Part shown: piece after piece, positions 10,693 to 22,341 of the stretch
How positions within the stretch are numbered: position 1 is the first letter of the stretch
How the letters are laid out: every line of letters starts with the position of its first letter
Source: Cyathus striatus
Lineage: Eukaryota; Basidiomycota; Agaricomycetes; Agaricales; Nidulariaceae
Length of the DNA: 64,000 nt
Assembly: GCA_025738555.1 (NCBI GenBank)
Contig: JAOVFP010000001.1
Location: forward strand, 4,216,001-4,280,000
Direction of reading: 5' to 3'
Translations under genes and position numbers: made by a program
Notes under the pieces: model-generated
What the model was told of the DNA's origin: nothing
The model's input: the letters and a program-made list of their open reading frames with translations, nothing else
Database searches by the model: none

Positions 10693-11850
10693 ATGCGCTT
10701 CGGAACATTTCTCGGTGCAGCGCTCTCCTTGGGTACTCTACTATTCGCCGTCTCCGCCTGTTTGTCCCCCGTTCAGTTCGCATTCTCAATTCCTATCTTA
10801 CAGCTCGTGCTCCCTTTATTCTAGCACCTCTAGGGGACTCCAACGAGCCGGAGATTATAGCAACTGCGGCTTTTCCAGAGACCAATGCGTTTAATCGTAC
10901 GACAGTCTCCCCGTTCCTCCTACTTTATCGGAACTGACATTGACGCAGACGTGGTCAACGGAGAGAAGAATGCGTTAACCATCTCTGTGGAGAACAAGTC
11001 GGATAGAAATGTTACCCTCGTTAGCGTTACTGGTTCTCTTCACCATCCCGACACCAATGCCCTGATCAAGAACGTATGTCCTGACACCGCCGTCGCCGTA
11101 ACCTGGGGCTGATATTTTAATGTATCTTTTTTATAGCTTACTACACTAAAGTATGGTGTCCCTGTACTGGAAGGCGTGAAAATCCAGCTCCCATATGCAT
11201 TCCACAGCGAGTAAGTTCCGCGTTAACCGCATATTCCTTTCACTTAATATTTGTCTATAGATTCAAGGTAGCTGCTTTTTTGTATAGGTATCGTTTTTTT
11301 TAAATATTTTTCTAGCCAGGAGATCACCGTCTTACTATCTGGCTCGAGCATGCCGTAGATGTAATTTCTTTCAATAATTCTTGGTGTTCTTCGTTTGACG
11401 TTTTTCACAGGACGACACATATCGTGTCAATGCATTTGATTCTATCGTTACTGTCGTCGAACCAGCCGTTTCTATCTTTGACTTAAAACTGTATGTGTAT
11501 TACTTCCAATTTTGTCGTTTGCTCACTCTTGTTTGTGCTGTAGCCTTTCTACTTATCTTATTGTCGCTGGTATCCTTGGAGGACTTGTGTATCTCGCTTA
11601 CCTTTCTTTCGTTCCCCAGTCCAAGAAGACTCGCTCTAAGAAGGCCACCATACCTTCCGTCAGCTCTCCCATTGGCTCAGTCACCGCTAGTGGCGCTGGT
11701 GGATATCAAGAAGAATGGATTCCGGAACATCATTTAAGGAAAACAAAATCTAAGAAGCAAGCTGATGCTGTCAGCGGCACGAGTGGAGATGAACTCAGTG
11801 GAGGAGAGATTAGCGGAGCTGAGATGAAGAAGAGGAAGGGCAGGAAGTAA
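10693..11850 (+). CDS. translocon-associated protein alpha (TRAP-alpha/SSR1)
   Basis: Single-pass ER membrane protein next to the Sec61 translocon. Predicted 265 aa from exons 10693-10759, 10804-10896, 10949-11073, 11137-11210, 11261-11267, 11316-11360, 11411-11490 and 11544-11850, all in phase. A signal peptide (MRFGTFLGAALSLGTLLFAV) is followed by a lumenal beta domain containing GEKNALTISVENKSDRNVTL and LKYGVPVLEG. One TM helix follows (LIVAGILGGLVYLAYLSFV), then a basic cytosolic tail ending RKGRK. Exon 5 is only 7 nt and is needed to link the frames of its neighbours. The ascomycete counterpart is Irc22. Family identity is good; function rests on animal TRAP. Confidence 0.88.
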
Positions 11851-13090
11851 ACTTCCTTGATTTATGGGCGCAGGTCTGAAGCATTCAGAAGCGGAAAATA
11901 TGCACAAATGTGTGTTATTTAATATACTTCGGAGATTTGCACGATTAGCATGTTCGCGACTCCGGAAGTCTCAGTTATATACATGAAGGACAGAAGACTA
12001 GGAAGATGCTTTCCATAACACCGAGAATGTAAATCCCATTTCAGTAGTTCATCGCTCCGTTCATCCTGTTGGTAACTGTAATATTCCGGTAATGTCATCC
12101 TTTATAGGGACAGCAGGGAATTCAGATGAATTCAGATACCAGAATACTTATGTGTTATAATCCGTCACCCTCGTAGCTAATATGCTTTGGCACATTTATC
12201 GGGAAGTCAATACAAATATATATTCTATGTTCTCCGATAACATCTCAGAAGAGAAGTAACTTAAAATTAACTATTGCTCAATGGTCACCGCTGGTCCATC
12301 ACAAAAGTGTACGCAGCATTCCCGCCAAGATATATTGTCCGTTCCAAGAAATCTCGGTCAGTGCTGAGTGGACAGAGACGATTTTTCAAGCATATTTCAG
12401 TACTTAGATAATTTATGATCGACTAATGCATACTCGAGTAAGTAAATGGTGATTAACTATTCATTGGATGCTGATTCCGAGTCTGACGGGCAATAAGAGT
12501 TGAATATTAGTTAAACTCTTAGGTGTATAATTATTATAATACATATGTGCCAATTAACAAAATACGTGCGGAAGAAATAAATAAAACTTTCAGTAGTTCT
12601 GGTGCAGTGCGAGAACAACCATCTTCAGATTAAGACTCGGAAAGCTACTTAGATGATTGTCGAGGATTCTTGGGATAGCCGAGTTATCGAGTGATGGAGT
12701 TTTAAATCACCGGCAGCGACTCAGACCAAACGAGTCGGACTGTACTACTTTTAAAGCAGACCTAGAGTTGACTGTACTGAGGAATCAGCAGATGTATACA
12801 AAGACTCAGTGCTCAGTACTCAGTACTTACGAATCATTGAAGATATATGTAGATAGTATGATTTGATATAGAACACATGGAATGTGGAAGTAAGTAAATC
12901 CTGTGGTCTTGCGGGAATTGGTGACAATCAAGACGATATTTTGAACTGTTTGTATTAAAGGTCATTGTACCCAGAATTGAATCCGGATTGGCTTCTTCCT
13001 CGTCCCATCCCTTCCCCAACCTCTGCATTTCGCCAGCTACTCCTTGTATTTCCTTCTTTATTCCTTTATTTGTCGTTTTAAAGAGCAGAA
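11851..13090. other. intergenic region before the Ras gene
   Basis: 1.24 kb, AT-rich, with no recognised gene. The pyrimidine-rich stretch at about 12990-13075 is probably the leader of the Ras gene. Short open frames here have no family features. Confidence 0.4.
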
Positions 13091-14207
13091 ATGGCTGCTC
13101 GTGTGGGTTTCTCCTCTCGCTCGTGCTCGCCCCTATAGCTCACACTACCAAAGTCTCAGGCTCAATTCTTGAGAGAGTACAAGCTCGTGGTTGTAGGTGG
13201 AGGAGGTAAGTAATCTATCTCATTATATATACCCTGAGCGCTGACCAGTGTTTTACGCAGGTGTCGGAAAGTCTGCATTGACTATTCAATTCATCCAAAG
13301 CCACTTCGTCGATGAATACGACCCAACAATCGAGGGTAAGCTTACCACTACCATTTACAATGCTTACTTATTGATTCTATTTGACTCTTCTTTCATTCAG
13401 ACTCCTATCGCAAGCAATGCGTGATTGATGACGAGGTTGCCTTACTCGATGTGCTCGATACCGCAGGGCAGGAGGAATACGGGTATGTGCTTGTTTCATC
13501 CCAATACATACGTTTTTTCGCGTTCTGTCTGGACATAGTGTTGTGAGAATTCTTACGCCTCGTGGGGCAAGAATTTGTACTTTGTCGACATTATATTGTA
13601 CCCCCTTTCTTATCCATCACTTCTTGTCTAAATCTAGAGCGCTAATTCTTTTACCCTGTCAGGGCCATGCGAGAGCAGTACATGCGCACCGGAGAGGGCT
13701 TCTTACTGGTGTATTCAATTACATCGCGCAATTCTTTCGAGGAGATTAGTACATTCCACCAGCAAATTCTTCGCGTGAAAGACCAAGATTCTTTCCCTGT
13801 TATTGTGGTGGCGAATAAATGTGACTTAGAGTATGAGCGACAAGTCGGCATGAACGGTACGCTTAGCAAAGCTGCGGTTCAGATCACCGAACGGGACTGA
13901 AGCCATTCTCTTGTTTTAGAGGGCCGTGACCTTGCAAAGCACTTTGGATGCAAGTTTATTGAAACTTCTGCCAAGCAACGGATAAATGTGGATGAGGCTT
14001 TCAGTAACCTTGTCCGAGAAATTCGAAAATACAACAAAGTACGTCCAATAGTTGTCCTAATTATTGAGTCCATTTATTCATGATATTCTTTAGGAGCAAC
14101 AAACTGGTCGTCCCCCACTTCCTGGCAACGCTGGTCCCTCAACGTATGGCGGTAAAGAGAATGACGAGGCATCCGCTGGTTGCTGCGGGGGATGCGTCAT
14201 TCTTTAG
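13091..14207 (+). CDS. RAS1: Ras small GTPase
   Basis: Predicted 213 aa from exons 13091-13102, 13160-13205, 13261-13335, 13401-13482, 13663-13856, 13920-14038 and 14094-14207. The P-loop [11 protein letters not shown], effector region [11 protein letters not shown], switch [26 protein letters not shown] and ETSAK are all present. The C-terminus CCGGCVIL has a CAAX box (CVIL, whose final Leu favours geranylgeranylation) and upstream cysteines that could be palmitoylated. Fungal Ras acts at the plasma membrane in cAMP, MAPK and morphogenesis signalling. The 180-bp intron 13483-13662 is long for this window. The first exon is only 12 nt. Confidence 0.95.
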
Positions 14208-14583
14208 GTTACATATTTTCTCTTTCTTTCCTTTTTAATGCCATCCGCTATCTTGTCGTTTAATTCCCTGGAACTTTAATGTACCCTGTTCATCTGTCAT
14301 TCTTCATTCACCCAAAACTGAAGAATTGTCGCTCGTTATTGACTGGAGTTGTGGATCATTTCTCTACATATATACCTAGATCATTGCTATGATATCTTGC
14401 TCTTCTTTACGATCATGATCTTTAGGAAATCAATATAATGGTTTCGTTTTTTTAATGTCAGAGCACAAATGCTCATTCATCCTACGTATAACCTTATAAA
14501 CATTTAATTTAAGGCCTTTTGAGCTCAAATCTTTTCTATATCAACCCAACCTGCAGAGCTATGTGTTTCTATTGTCTTCTTAC
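14208..14583. other. intergenic region between convergent Ras and CIA30 genes
   Basis: A 376-bp AT-rich gap containing the 3' ends of two convergent genes. No gene or repeat was recognised. Confidence 0.4.
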
Positions 14584-15524
14584 CTATATCCAATAGTCAG
14601 TACACATCACACTGCGATGCTGAAACTTGCCTTCAAGCGCAGGCATTGTATCCTCTTCATTGACAATTCTGATGGAGTCAATTCCAAGCTCGTATTTCCC
14701 AGCCGCCCTACTCATTCCACCAAGAATCGACACCCCAATACTTTTAATCTTCTCCTTATTCATAGTAATCTGTGATTCTGTTATCTCGCCGGCATTGGTG
14801 CGAACAAAGCTATCAAACGGAATCTAGACAAAACAGTAAGTGACAGAGGATAATACCAGAGATTTGATGCACAAATATATCCTCCCAAGTATTATCTGCC
14901 TTCCTGAAATACAGCCTATGTTGCCATAAATCATGCGAAGAAATGGAATCTGTTTGTACGTTGACAAAATATGAATTGCGAGTGCTTTCATCACCTCCTA
15001 CTCGCACACGAAGCGCAAGGTATTGATGTAAAGAAACATCCTCTGTCAAATCTCCAAACATTGTTGGTCTGGGCTTTTACGAAGTAGTTGGCGACTATTA
15101 TTAGAGGAATGAAGATATCTGTTCCGTACCTTGTTCCTAAATCCTGCATAGCCACCTCTAATCTTTCCGTGGACAGAAGGCTTCACGTCCAATCGCATTT
15201 CACCCCAGAACACACCCGTCGCAGGCTTTCCAATAGACTTGTTGGTTTCTGGCATTTCGACTAGGTCAAGGTGCACGGTTGAGTTACCACCCATATCCGC
15301 ATCGCAGCCGGTCGCAAATTGCTTGATATCTTCCTTAGAGTTAAAGGTGAAGAGCGTCCTTGGTGCACGGGCGGGAGCATCTGCTCCCTTCATTAATAAT
15401 ACTACCATAACGCCTAAATAAAGTACTTATTTTACTATGATATGATATGTTAAGGCGTACCATTAGAGATGCTTTCTCTCAGAACCTTGCTTGTTCTGTT
15501 GAAATATAAGGACCAGTACGACAT
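14584..15524 (-). CDS. CIA30/NDUFAF1-like complex I assembly factor
   Basis: Predicted 262 aa from minus-strand exons 15524-15461, 15413-15130, 15073-14873 and 14823-14584, all in phase. CIA30-domain proteins assist assembly of mitochondrial complex I. Visible family features are RTLFTFNSKEDIKQF, STVHLDL, ATGVFWGEM, GGYAGFRNK, RPTMFGDLTEDVS, YLALRVRVGGD and the later IPFDSFVRTNAGEI and SIGVSILGGM. The third exon uses an AAAG acceptor ending at 15074, because the nearby CAG would break the frame. It is divergent from POP5. CIA30-fold proteins with other roles exist, so complex I assembly is inferred from the family. Confidence 0.88.
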
Positions 15525-16001
15525 TGTAAAGTAAGGTAACCCTCGGAAAGTAACCTTATACTTGCTACGATCACGTGATTGCTACCAAATGTCAATAAGT
15601 ACTATGTATCATTCCCACTAACTTTAGTTGGTAGAGTTATGGGGCTCGAAATCGCAAAACTTTTGGCAGTAAGTTCCGGCGCCGTGAAGCCGCTGCAGGG
15701 CCGTGTATACGGACAGAGTTCAATTCTTCGGCAATTTGCCTATTGCACCTTTGTTCGTCCTCTTTAGATATTTACTTTTCTATCTTATTTTCCGACTAGT
15801 TAGTACTGCATATCAACAGATACATTAGATTTTTCTCAGACCTCTATATTTAACGGATGTGAAGTAAGCACTCGATTTCATTTATGTTTTGTATCATTTC
15901 TTGTACTACTTACTACTAAGTCCGGCTCTAGGTATTATTTGGGTATTATATATTAATAGTAATGCTACTTGTACGACTCATTCAATAACGTTCAAATTGA
16001 A
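15525..16001. promoter_or_regulatory. shared upstream region of CIA30 and POP5 genes
   Basis: A 477-bp gap between divergent start codons. It contains a 41-codon open frame (15642-15767, plus) starting MGLEIAKLLA that I could not assign and do not call as a gene. The region close to POP5 is AT-rich. Confidence 0.4.
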
Positions 16002-16638
16002 ATGGTTAGATTTAAGGTTCGTGCACTTTATCTCTATTCCTTCTTAACAATGTAGCGATGACGAATTTAATTGTAGAACTGCTGGCTTCTTGTAGAACTC
16101 ATACCCGTCGACGTTGACCACATGTCAAGACTAAGACCTTCCCACCTCGATGCAAAGACAATTTATGTTGCCTTACGCCAAAGTGTAATCTACAATTTGG
16201 GAGATACCGAATGGGGAGCGGTAGGCCTGTCACTGACTGGTAAGTCCTAGTGAATGTTTAATTCTCGTGCTAAATAACTAACAATGGAGCGCTTTATTTT
16301 CCAGTGAAATATTTTTCTCCCATGACGAACATTTGCATAATACACGTCATCCGAGAACAACATAAAATTACATGGGGAACTGTCACTCTTCTTACTTCTA
16401 TCGAGGGAATCAAATATATACCGAATGTGGTTCATTTATCAGGTCTGTTTCTGCCAAACTTCAAAATCGAAGGAACCATTTCGACATTTTGTTCTTTTAG
16501 GGTCGATTAAACACATTCAGCGTGCAGCCATTGCCTATAACAAATTAATTGTTGCCAGGCACAGATCCCATGCTAAGCTTGCTGGTAGGTTAAGTGATCT
16601 CGATTCTGTGCGCTGCTGACACCTTTCCAGTGAATTAG
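16002..16638 (+). CDS. POP5: RNase P/MRP subunit POP5
   Basis: Small protein of the RNase P and RNase MRP ribonucleoproteins, which process tRNA 5' ends and pre-rRNA. Predicted 135 aa from exons 16002-16016, 16077-16239, 16305-16442, 16501-16584 and 16631-16638. The first exon is 15 nt and encodes MVRFK, the typical POP5 start; the last is 8 nt and ends VN then stop. Family stretches: CWLLVELIPVD, LRQSVIYNLGDTEWGAVGLS and KYFSPMTNICIIHVIREQH. All splice phases agree. It is divergent from the CIA30-like gene. Confidence 0.9.
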
Positions 16639-17104
16639 AAGAATTCTTACGATAATTATCTCGAATCAAACGAGAAAGAGATTGAGATGCTACAAGATAT
16701 ATATGTTCTTCATATCTCTCAAGATTTACAAGAAGGTGCACACCGTGCAATGCGCCTGGCTCGTTAGGCTGATTACACAACCAATCCTCATTTGCATGAT
16801 AGGTCAACTAATTGATCAGCAAGGATGGTTGGGTCGGTTTTGTCATTTCAAACATCGATATTCAGCACCAGGAGGCAACCCATGTGTAAAATCTTGTTTA
16901 TGGTGACTCACGGCACGCCAGCCTACGCCAGCTCTGAAAAGTCAATGGTCATTCGACTTCGAGACGCTATAACTGAAACTTGTGTAGCAGGCATTCGATG
17001 GTCAGAGTAGTTACAATATAAGTACTCCATAATAATTACTAGCACGTTCATAAATCCATAAAGGTTTCTAACATCCTTCACGATATTACAGTACCGCGAG
17101 TGGG
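16639..17104. other. intergenic region between convergent POP5 and GPCR genes
   Basis: 466 bp with no recognised gene; it contains the 3' ends of two convergent genes. Confidence 0.4.
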
Positions 17105-19199
17105 TCAATCAAACGTTTTCTTAAAATCCCGGTTTTGCTGAACTACGTAACTATAGGTTGTAGCTCGTTCGACGCCTTGTTGCATCACTGTACCGCGATT
17201 CCAGACGCGTGTCCTAGCCACTTCATTCGGCGATGAAATAGGCTTTGACACATTTACAGATATAGAGCGTCGGTGGCCCGCAGAAGGTTTGGGTAGTTGC
17301 GGTAAAAGTAATGACTCCCCTACAATTGTAAAATTTGGTGCAAATGCACTGGCGAGTGGCCGACCATTCATATCTGTGATATCGCTAGGTTGATTCTGGG
17401 GCTGAAGTGATACTGATTCGTTTGGGTCATCGACGCTTCGCTTCCTTTTTAATGGCTGGAGTTCGGGAAAATCAGGTTCTTGGAGGACCGGGGAACGTGC
17501 AGGCCGAGGAGGAGGAGGAAGTGACCACACATTTTCCGTTGATAAATATAAACTGGTATGGTTGCCAGCTCTAGGAGTAGGTACAGGAGTTACATTGTGT
17601 GATGTATTCTCAGCAACTACACCGGATATAATGCGCCTGCCAAGGTTGTTCGAGATATCCAATCGTAGTTCATCTACGCTTTCACGAGAATAAATTGAGA
17701 TTGAATATGAGCTTCTTGTGGGGGAGTCAGAATGCCTCAGAGTACTTGTTGGAGAATTCCCAGACCAAACTGTCTGCTTGCTTGATTGAATGGTTTCCTG
17801 AGGGGGAGGGCGGATGGTATAAAGCGGAGTTGGTGACACGAGACTTTCCATATCCTTGGGTGTAGCCACATCTCGGGAGAGACTAATAATAGGTCCTATA
17901 ACACGAAACGTATTATAAAGCAGGCATACGTTGAGAATACCTGCACGATACGTTGTTGAAGGTATATAAGTATATTGAATGCGCCTTGACATACCTAGCG
18001 TATACCAACAAACGTGTACCAGCACCAAGCTGCAGAAAGACGTAGTATAACCAGATATTTTCATGGCACGCGTAATGCTGTACGGAACGAGAAGAATCGT
18101 ATATGCTGCGGGAAACCTACATGCAGAATAAGAAATAAGTAAGCATTCAAGAGTCACAAAAAGTATACCATAACACGCTTCTGGCAATTTTAGCGACAAA
18201 TCGATGGTAATTCATGTCATCACTGTCTTCCCAGCGAGTACTGGGATCAAGCGACAATTTTACCCCTCCTTCAATCTTCAAGGTTCCGCGTAAGACAAGA
18301 AAAATGACTGAATATAATGTTGCCGAAACCACCGATGAAAGCAGAACCTGAGTCGGAAACTTAAAACACAAATAATAGGAGATATAGGACAATCCCCTTA
18401 CCGGAAACAATTGTAAAATAAATTCGACCTTTGGGAACCAGCTCCCTATACCACAAGACAACTCGCCTTTTTCGTAAATATGCTCTCCGGGAGCTTTGAT
18501 TGTATATGGGATAACAGCTTGAACGTGCAGATTAGGCGATCAGATAAAAGTGACGAAACAGCACCGATTTTTGATACCTAGAAATATTGATAATACCCAA
18601 CCAGCAGCCACTGTGATAGAGCAAACCAGAACAGATGGCCTTCTCCTTAGTACTAACGAGTTAAAAGTATGTATCGCTATGCTAACTGTGAAATAGGATT
18701 GACCCAAGTTCCCGATCTGCATGAGGGTACCTATACGGATGAAAGTAGTTAACACCGACGCCTTGTTCGCATGCATATGGTGAAATACCTTGAGCCCTAC
18801 AAAGTGAGTCTACACATATGATTGTGATTAATTTCGAAGTGATTAAGCAGAAACGCACCATATGTTATCCCTTTCTCAGCCACCCAGCGAATGCTAATCC
18901 ATCCCGATATACTATTAATGAAATTGAAGATAAGTAGGCATGCCACGTAGCGCCCTAACTGGGTCTGAAAAAACCCATATTCGCTACGGTTTTTTCCATC
19001 TCTCCTGTAGTGTTGGGTGGCTAAGCATCCTATCCGTATAGCCACGAACAATAAAACTATAGCAGACACAATTGCAAATGCTAGAATAGCCTAATGTCTC
19101 CAGTGAGCTTAAAGGCAGTGTTTCGGAAAGGAAAGGAATTTATACAGAAATACCACCCATTTGCTCAGGTAGAAATGGTGTCATTCGGGGCTCAGCCAT
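17105..19199 (-). CDS. fungal seven-transmembrane G-protein-coupled receptor
   Basis: Predicted 574 aa from minus-strand exons 19199-19146, 19090-18859, 18809-18789, 18730-18578, 18517-18402, 18359-18169, 18116-17995 and 17940-17105, all in phase. Hydrophobic segments begin with AILAFAIVSAIVLLFVAIR and LLIFNFINSISGWIS. A CxxQG motif (CRAQG, joined across a 21-nt exon) precedes QIGNLGQSYFTVSIAIHTF, then VLVCSITVAAGWVLSIFLG. After the TM core comes a tail of about 270 residues, rich in Ser, Pro and Arg, likely cytoplasmic, with SRDVATPKD and RHSDSPTRSS. This resembles the basidiomycete family-A/Git3-like receptors. The ligand is unknown. The receptor call is firm, the subfamily less so. Confidence 0.82.
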
Positions 19200-20275
19200 T
19201 TCAGGTACTAAAAAGAATGTGTTGTAAATGATCTGAAACTGGTCGCCTGCGCCAGAAACTTCTAAAGCGGCTTTCCTGTTCTTGCAGGAATCCAAAGGAT
19301 GAAGAGGGAAACAGGTCCTAGCAAACGAAGGGCGCGGTCATGCAGTAGAAGAGAAAATAAGGAGAAGATGGGCAACAGATTTGTTCCTCGAACTGCTCCT
19401 TTCAAGACAAAATATCAGCTGACAGGATGTAAGTATATATAAGTAATTGCATACAAGAAACCATATGGTTTATGACATCGATCGTGGATGGGATCTATGA
19501 TGCATCCTACTGCTGCACTGGTCTTGATGACTTGAGCACCTTCCGGACATAGATGAGACCAAAATTAAGAAATTGGATCAAGAGAATCATCACCGAGAAT
19601 GATGATCAACTATTATGACGTTGACATCTGTTACTTTCACTGCCACTATCTAGCACTGTCTTCAATCGTGAAAGAGCCCTGATGTAAGCGATATGAATAG
19701 GAAAGTGGTCTCAAACTAAAATGCAAGCCGTCGCAGGCCCTGGAGCTTACTTAATAGAGCTTTAGATTCAGGTTCAAATATAAAATGCGGAGATCCTGTA
19801 ACATCTGTTGTTAAATAGACACAGCGAGATGAAATTAAATAAATAAATTTAACTTGATGGTAGTCACCCGTAGCATCGTTAAATTGACGAATGGAATAGC
19901 ATTGATCATGATGTTCGTTGGTAGCTGCTGGCATGGGAGCATTTGAAATATCTACTAAAAGGTATGGAAACCAACGTAACTTTGTATTGAAATCTGTCAT
20001 ATTGGAGTAAGTATAACACGTCAAAGATCAAGCAAGCACGTAAGCCGAGTCAGGTTTGCTGCATTTTCACATTGGATGACGATGCCCTCCGGAAATAACA
20101 GAAACAAATAACGCGTCGAAATGAACGTGCGCAGGAATCTCCGAAATAAGGCCGAAATCGAAAGCTGGACCATCGATAGGGGATGACATCACGAACATCG
20201 CTGGCCTTTTCTCGTACTTACTCATAATTTATAGGGCTGGCCATTTATTTGAGCTCTCCCTTCACTCACCCCAGC
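19200..20275. other. intergenic region between GPCR and phosphomannose isomerase
   Basis: About 1.1 kb between divergent genes. No gene recognised; a 102-codon minus-strand frame (19716-20024) has no family features. Confidence 0.4.
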
Positions 20276-21735
20276 ATGTCCTCCCCACCCGTATTCAAGA
20301 TCGCACCCACAACACAGCAATACGACTGGGGGAAGACAGGTAGCAGCTCAAGCGTCGCCCACTTTGCCTTGTCTGCTCATCTCCCTGGGTTCTCTATCGA
20401 CGAGAAGGCTCCCTATGCTGAGGTCTGTCTACTTCAGTCTCCAGAATCCCGATCCTTACGTGTACCTAGCTATGGATGGGTACTCACCCCAAATCCCCAT
20501 CCACCCTTCTCCCCTCCGGAACCACACTCTCTGCACACCTCAAGAAGCACCCAGAGCTAATGGGCTCAAAGGTATCGGAAAAGTTTCCCGACGCCAAAGA
20601 TGGCAATTTGCCTTTTCTGTTCAAAGTCCTTTCGATTGAGAAGGCGTTGAGTATCCAGAGCCATCCGGATAAGAAGACCGCGGAGTTGTTGTTTGAGAAG
20701 CAGCCAGAGGTCTATAAGGGTGAGTTAAGCGCAGTTTCATATCATTCCCCAACACAAAATTGACAACCATGCAGACCCGAATCATAAACCAGAAATGGCA
20801 CTCGCGCTCACGCCTTTCCAAGCCCTTTGCGGCTTCCGCCCCCTCGACCAGATCGCAAGGTTCATACGCACCACCCCCGAATTGGCAGCACTCATTCCAC
20901 AAACTATATCAAGTACTTTCCTTTCCATATCCTTCACCTCCAATGCCGAAGCAGAGACCAAGGCCGTCTTGAAGAACCTCTTCGCATCCCTAATGACCGC
21001 CGAAGAGAGCCTTGTAAAAGAGCAACTGGGCATTTTGGTGGCAAGGTACCAGAGTGGTGAGGTAAAGAGTGGTGAGGAGGAGGTAAGCGTACTCGTACTG
21101 AGACTCAACTCCCAATTTCCCGGAGATATTGGTGTCTTCTGCGCTTTTGTACTCAACTACGTCCATTTGAAACCTGGAGAAGCGATTTTCTTAGGGGCAG
21201 GAGAGCCACATGCTTATATTTATGGCGGTACGTTTTAAATTCACTTCACTCTTTGTTATTACCTTTCCCCTCCTCTCCTAACTTTCTGACATTGTACAAA
21301 AGAATGCATAGAATGTATGGCAAACTCAGACAACGTCATCCGCGCAGGCCTCACCCCAAAGCTGAGGGACATTCCAAACCTCATTGCAGGATTAACCTAC
21401 ACCCCGGCGGAGCCCTCCAGACATCTCGTCAACCCCTCTTCTTTCCCTCTCTCCTCCACTTCAACGTCAAATTCATCTATATTGTATGACCCCCAATCCC
21501 AGAATTCTCCGTGGTTCAGATCATACTCCCCCCCGGCGGGGAAGAGGAGCATGAAGGTGTGAAAGGGCCAAGCGTTATTATTATCACTGCTGGACAAGGA
21601 AGAGTTGAGTGGGATGAAGAAGGAATAGAGGTACGGGAAGGAGAAGTAGTTTTCGTTGGCGCTAGTATGGGGGTTGTCTTTAAGAATACAGGGGAGAGAG
21701 AGTGGGTGGGATATAGGGCTTATGTCGAGGCGTAG
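20276..21735 (+). CDS. PMI40: mannose-6-phosphate isomerase with a one-base frameshift
   Basis: Type I phosphomannose isomerase, a zinc enzyme linking fructose-6-phosphate to the mannose-6-phosphate needed for glycosylation and cell wall. Exons 20276-20422, 20470-20719, 20775-21227 and 21303-21735; about 427 aa if the frame is continuous. The zinc-site stretch [40 protein letters not shown] and [12 protein letters not shown] are present. In the last exon the family reading jumps by one frame at the C run 21490-21494: YDP is followed by [12 protein letters not shown] only in the next frame. No splice pair rescues this. A sequencing error in the C run or a recent mutation are both possible. Confidence 0.9.
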
Positions 21736-22341
21736 TTAGAACTTGGAAGTGTGAAAGGAAAATGGGAAATGTGGAATCTCTCGCAAATGTATTCATATAT
21801 ATGTATCTTCCAGATGTTATGTAAATTGGCCCACTCCAGTTTCAACTTTTTTATTCCAATCTAATTATTCCATGAGATGGGATAGTTGGTAATCAACTGA
21901 TTCCAGTATGATATGAGGCTGGGGCGCAGCAAACGAATGGAGAAGGGTACGAAGCATTTCACACGGAGAGGATATATATAATAAATTGGTGGGAGAAGAT
22001 ATATTTCTTTATAGGTCAGGTTCAGATATTCAGATAGATTTTGGGGAGAATACGATGGTCCTTTCAGAGAAGATGGCACTGGCAAGCTGAAGATGATCAT
22101 CTAGAAACATGTCATGTAGACTAAGACAATGACGTCATCGAATCTGCACTAATTGCTGCTCTGCCATTGGCCATTCCTCTCACGCCCCGTCTGGCTCTTA
22201 TATCCGCTCTCCCAGCTGTATTTATAAATGTCATCGTAAATTCTAATGCCCCCTCCGTTCTTCCCTCCGTCTCTAGCTTGCTTATCACGTCCTCTAATCC
22301 CACCTGTCCTTCGCATATTCTCCTTGCAAACTATTCGCACA
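21736..22341. other. intergenic region
   Basis: 606 bp between PMI40 and the Rieske/FAD gene. Pyrimidine-rich leader at about 22245-22340. No gene is recognised. Confidence 0.4.

Noticed and set aside
15642..15767. 41-residue plus-strand ORF MGLEIAKLLA..
   Set aside because: Short, no recognised family, lies in the divergent promoter of two genes; it contains a GTAAGT that could make it part of an unknown exon, but evidence is too weak.
19716..20024. 102-codon minus-strand ORF
   Set aside because: No family motifs, coding-like bias not evident, no supporting splice structure.
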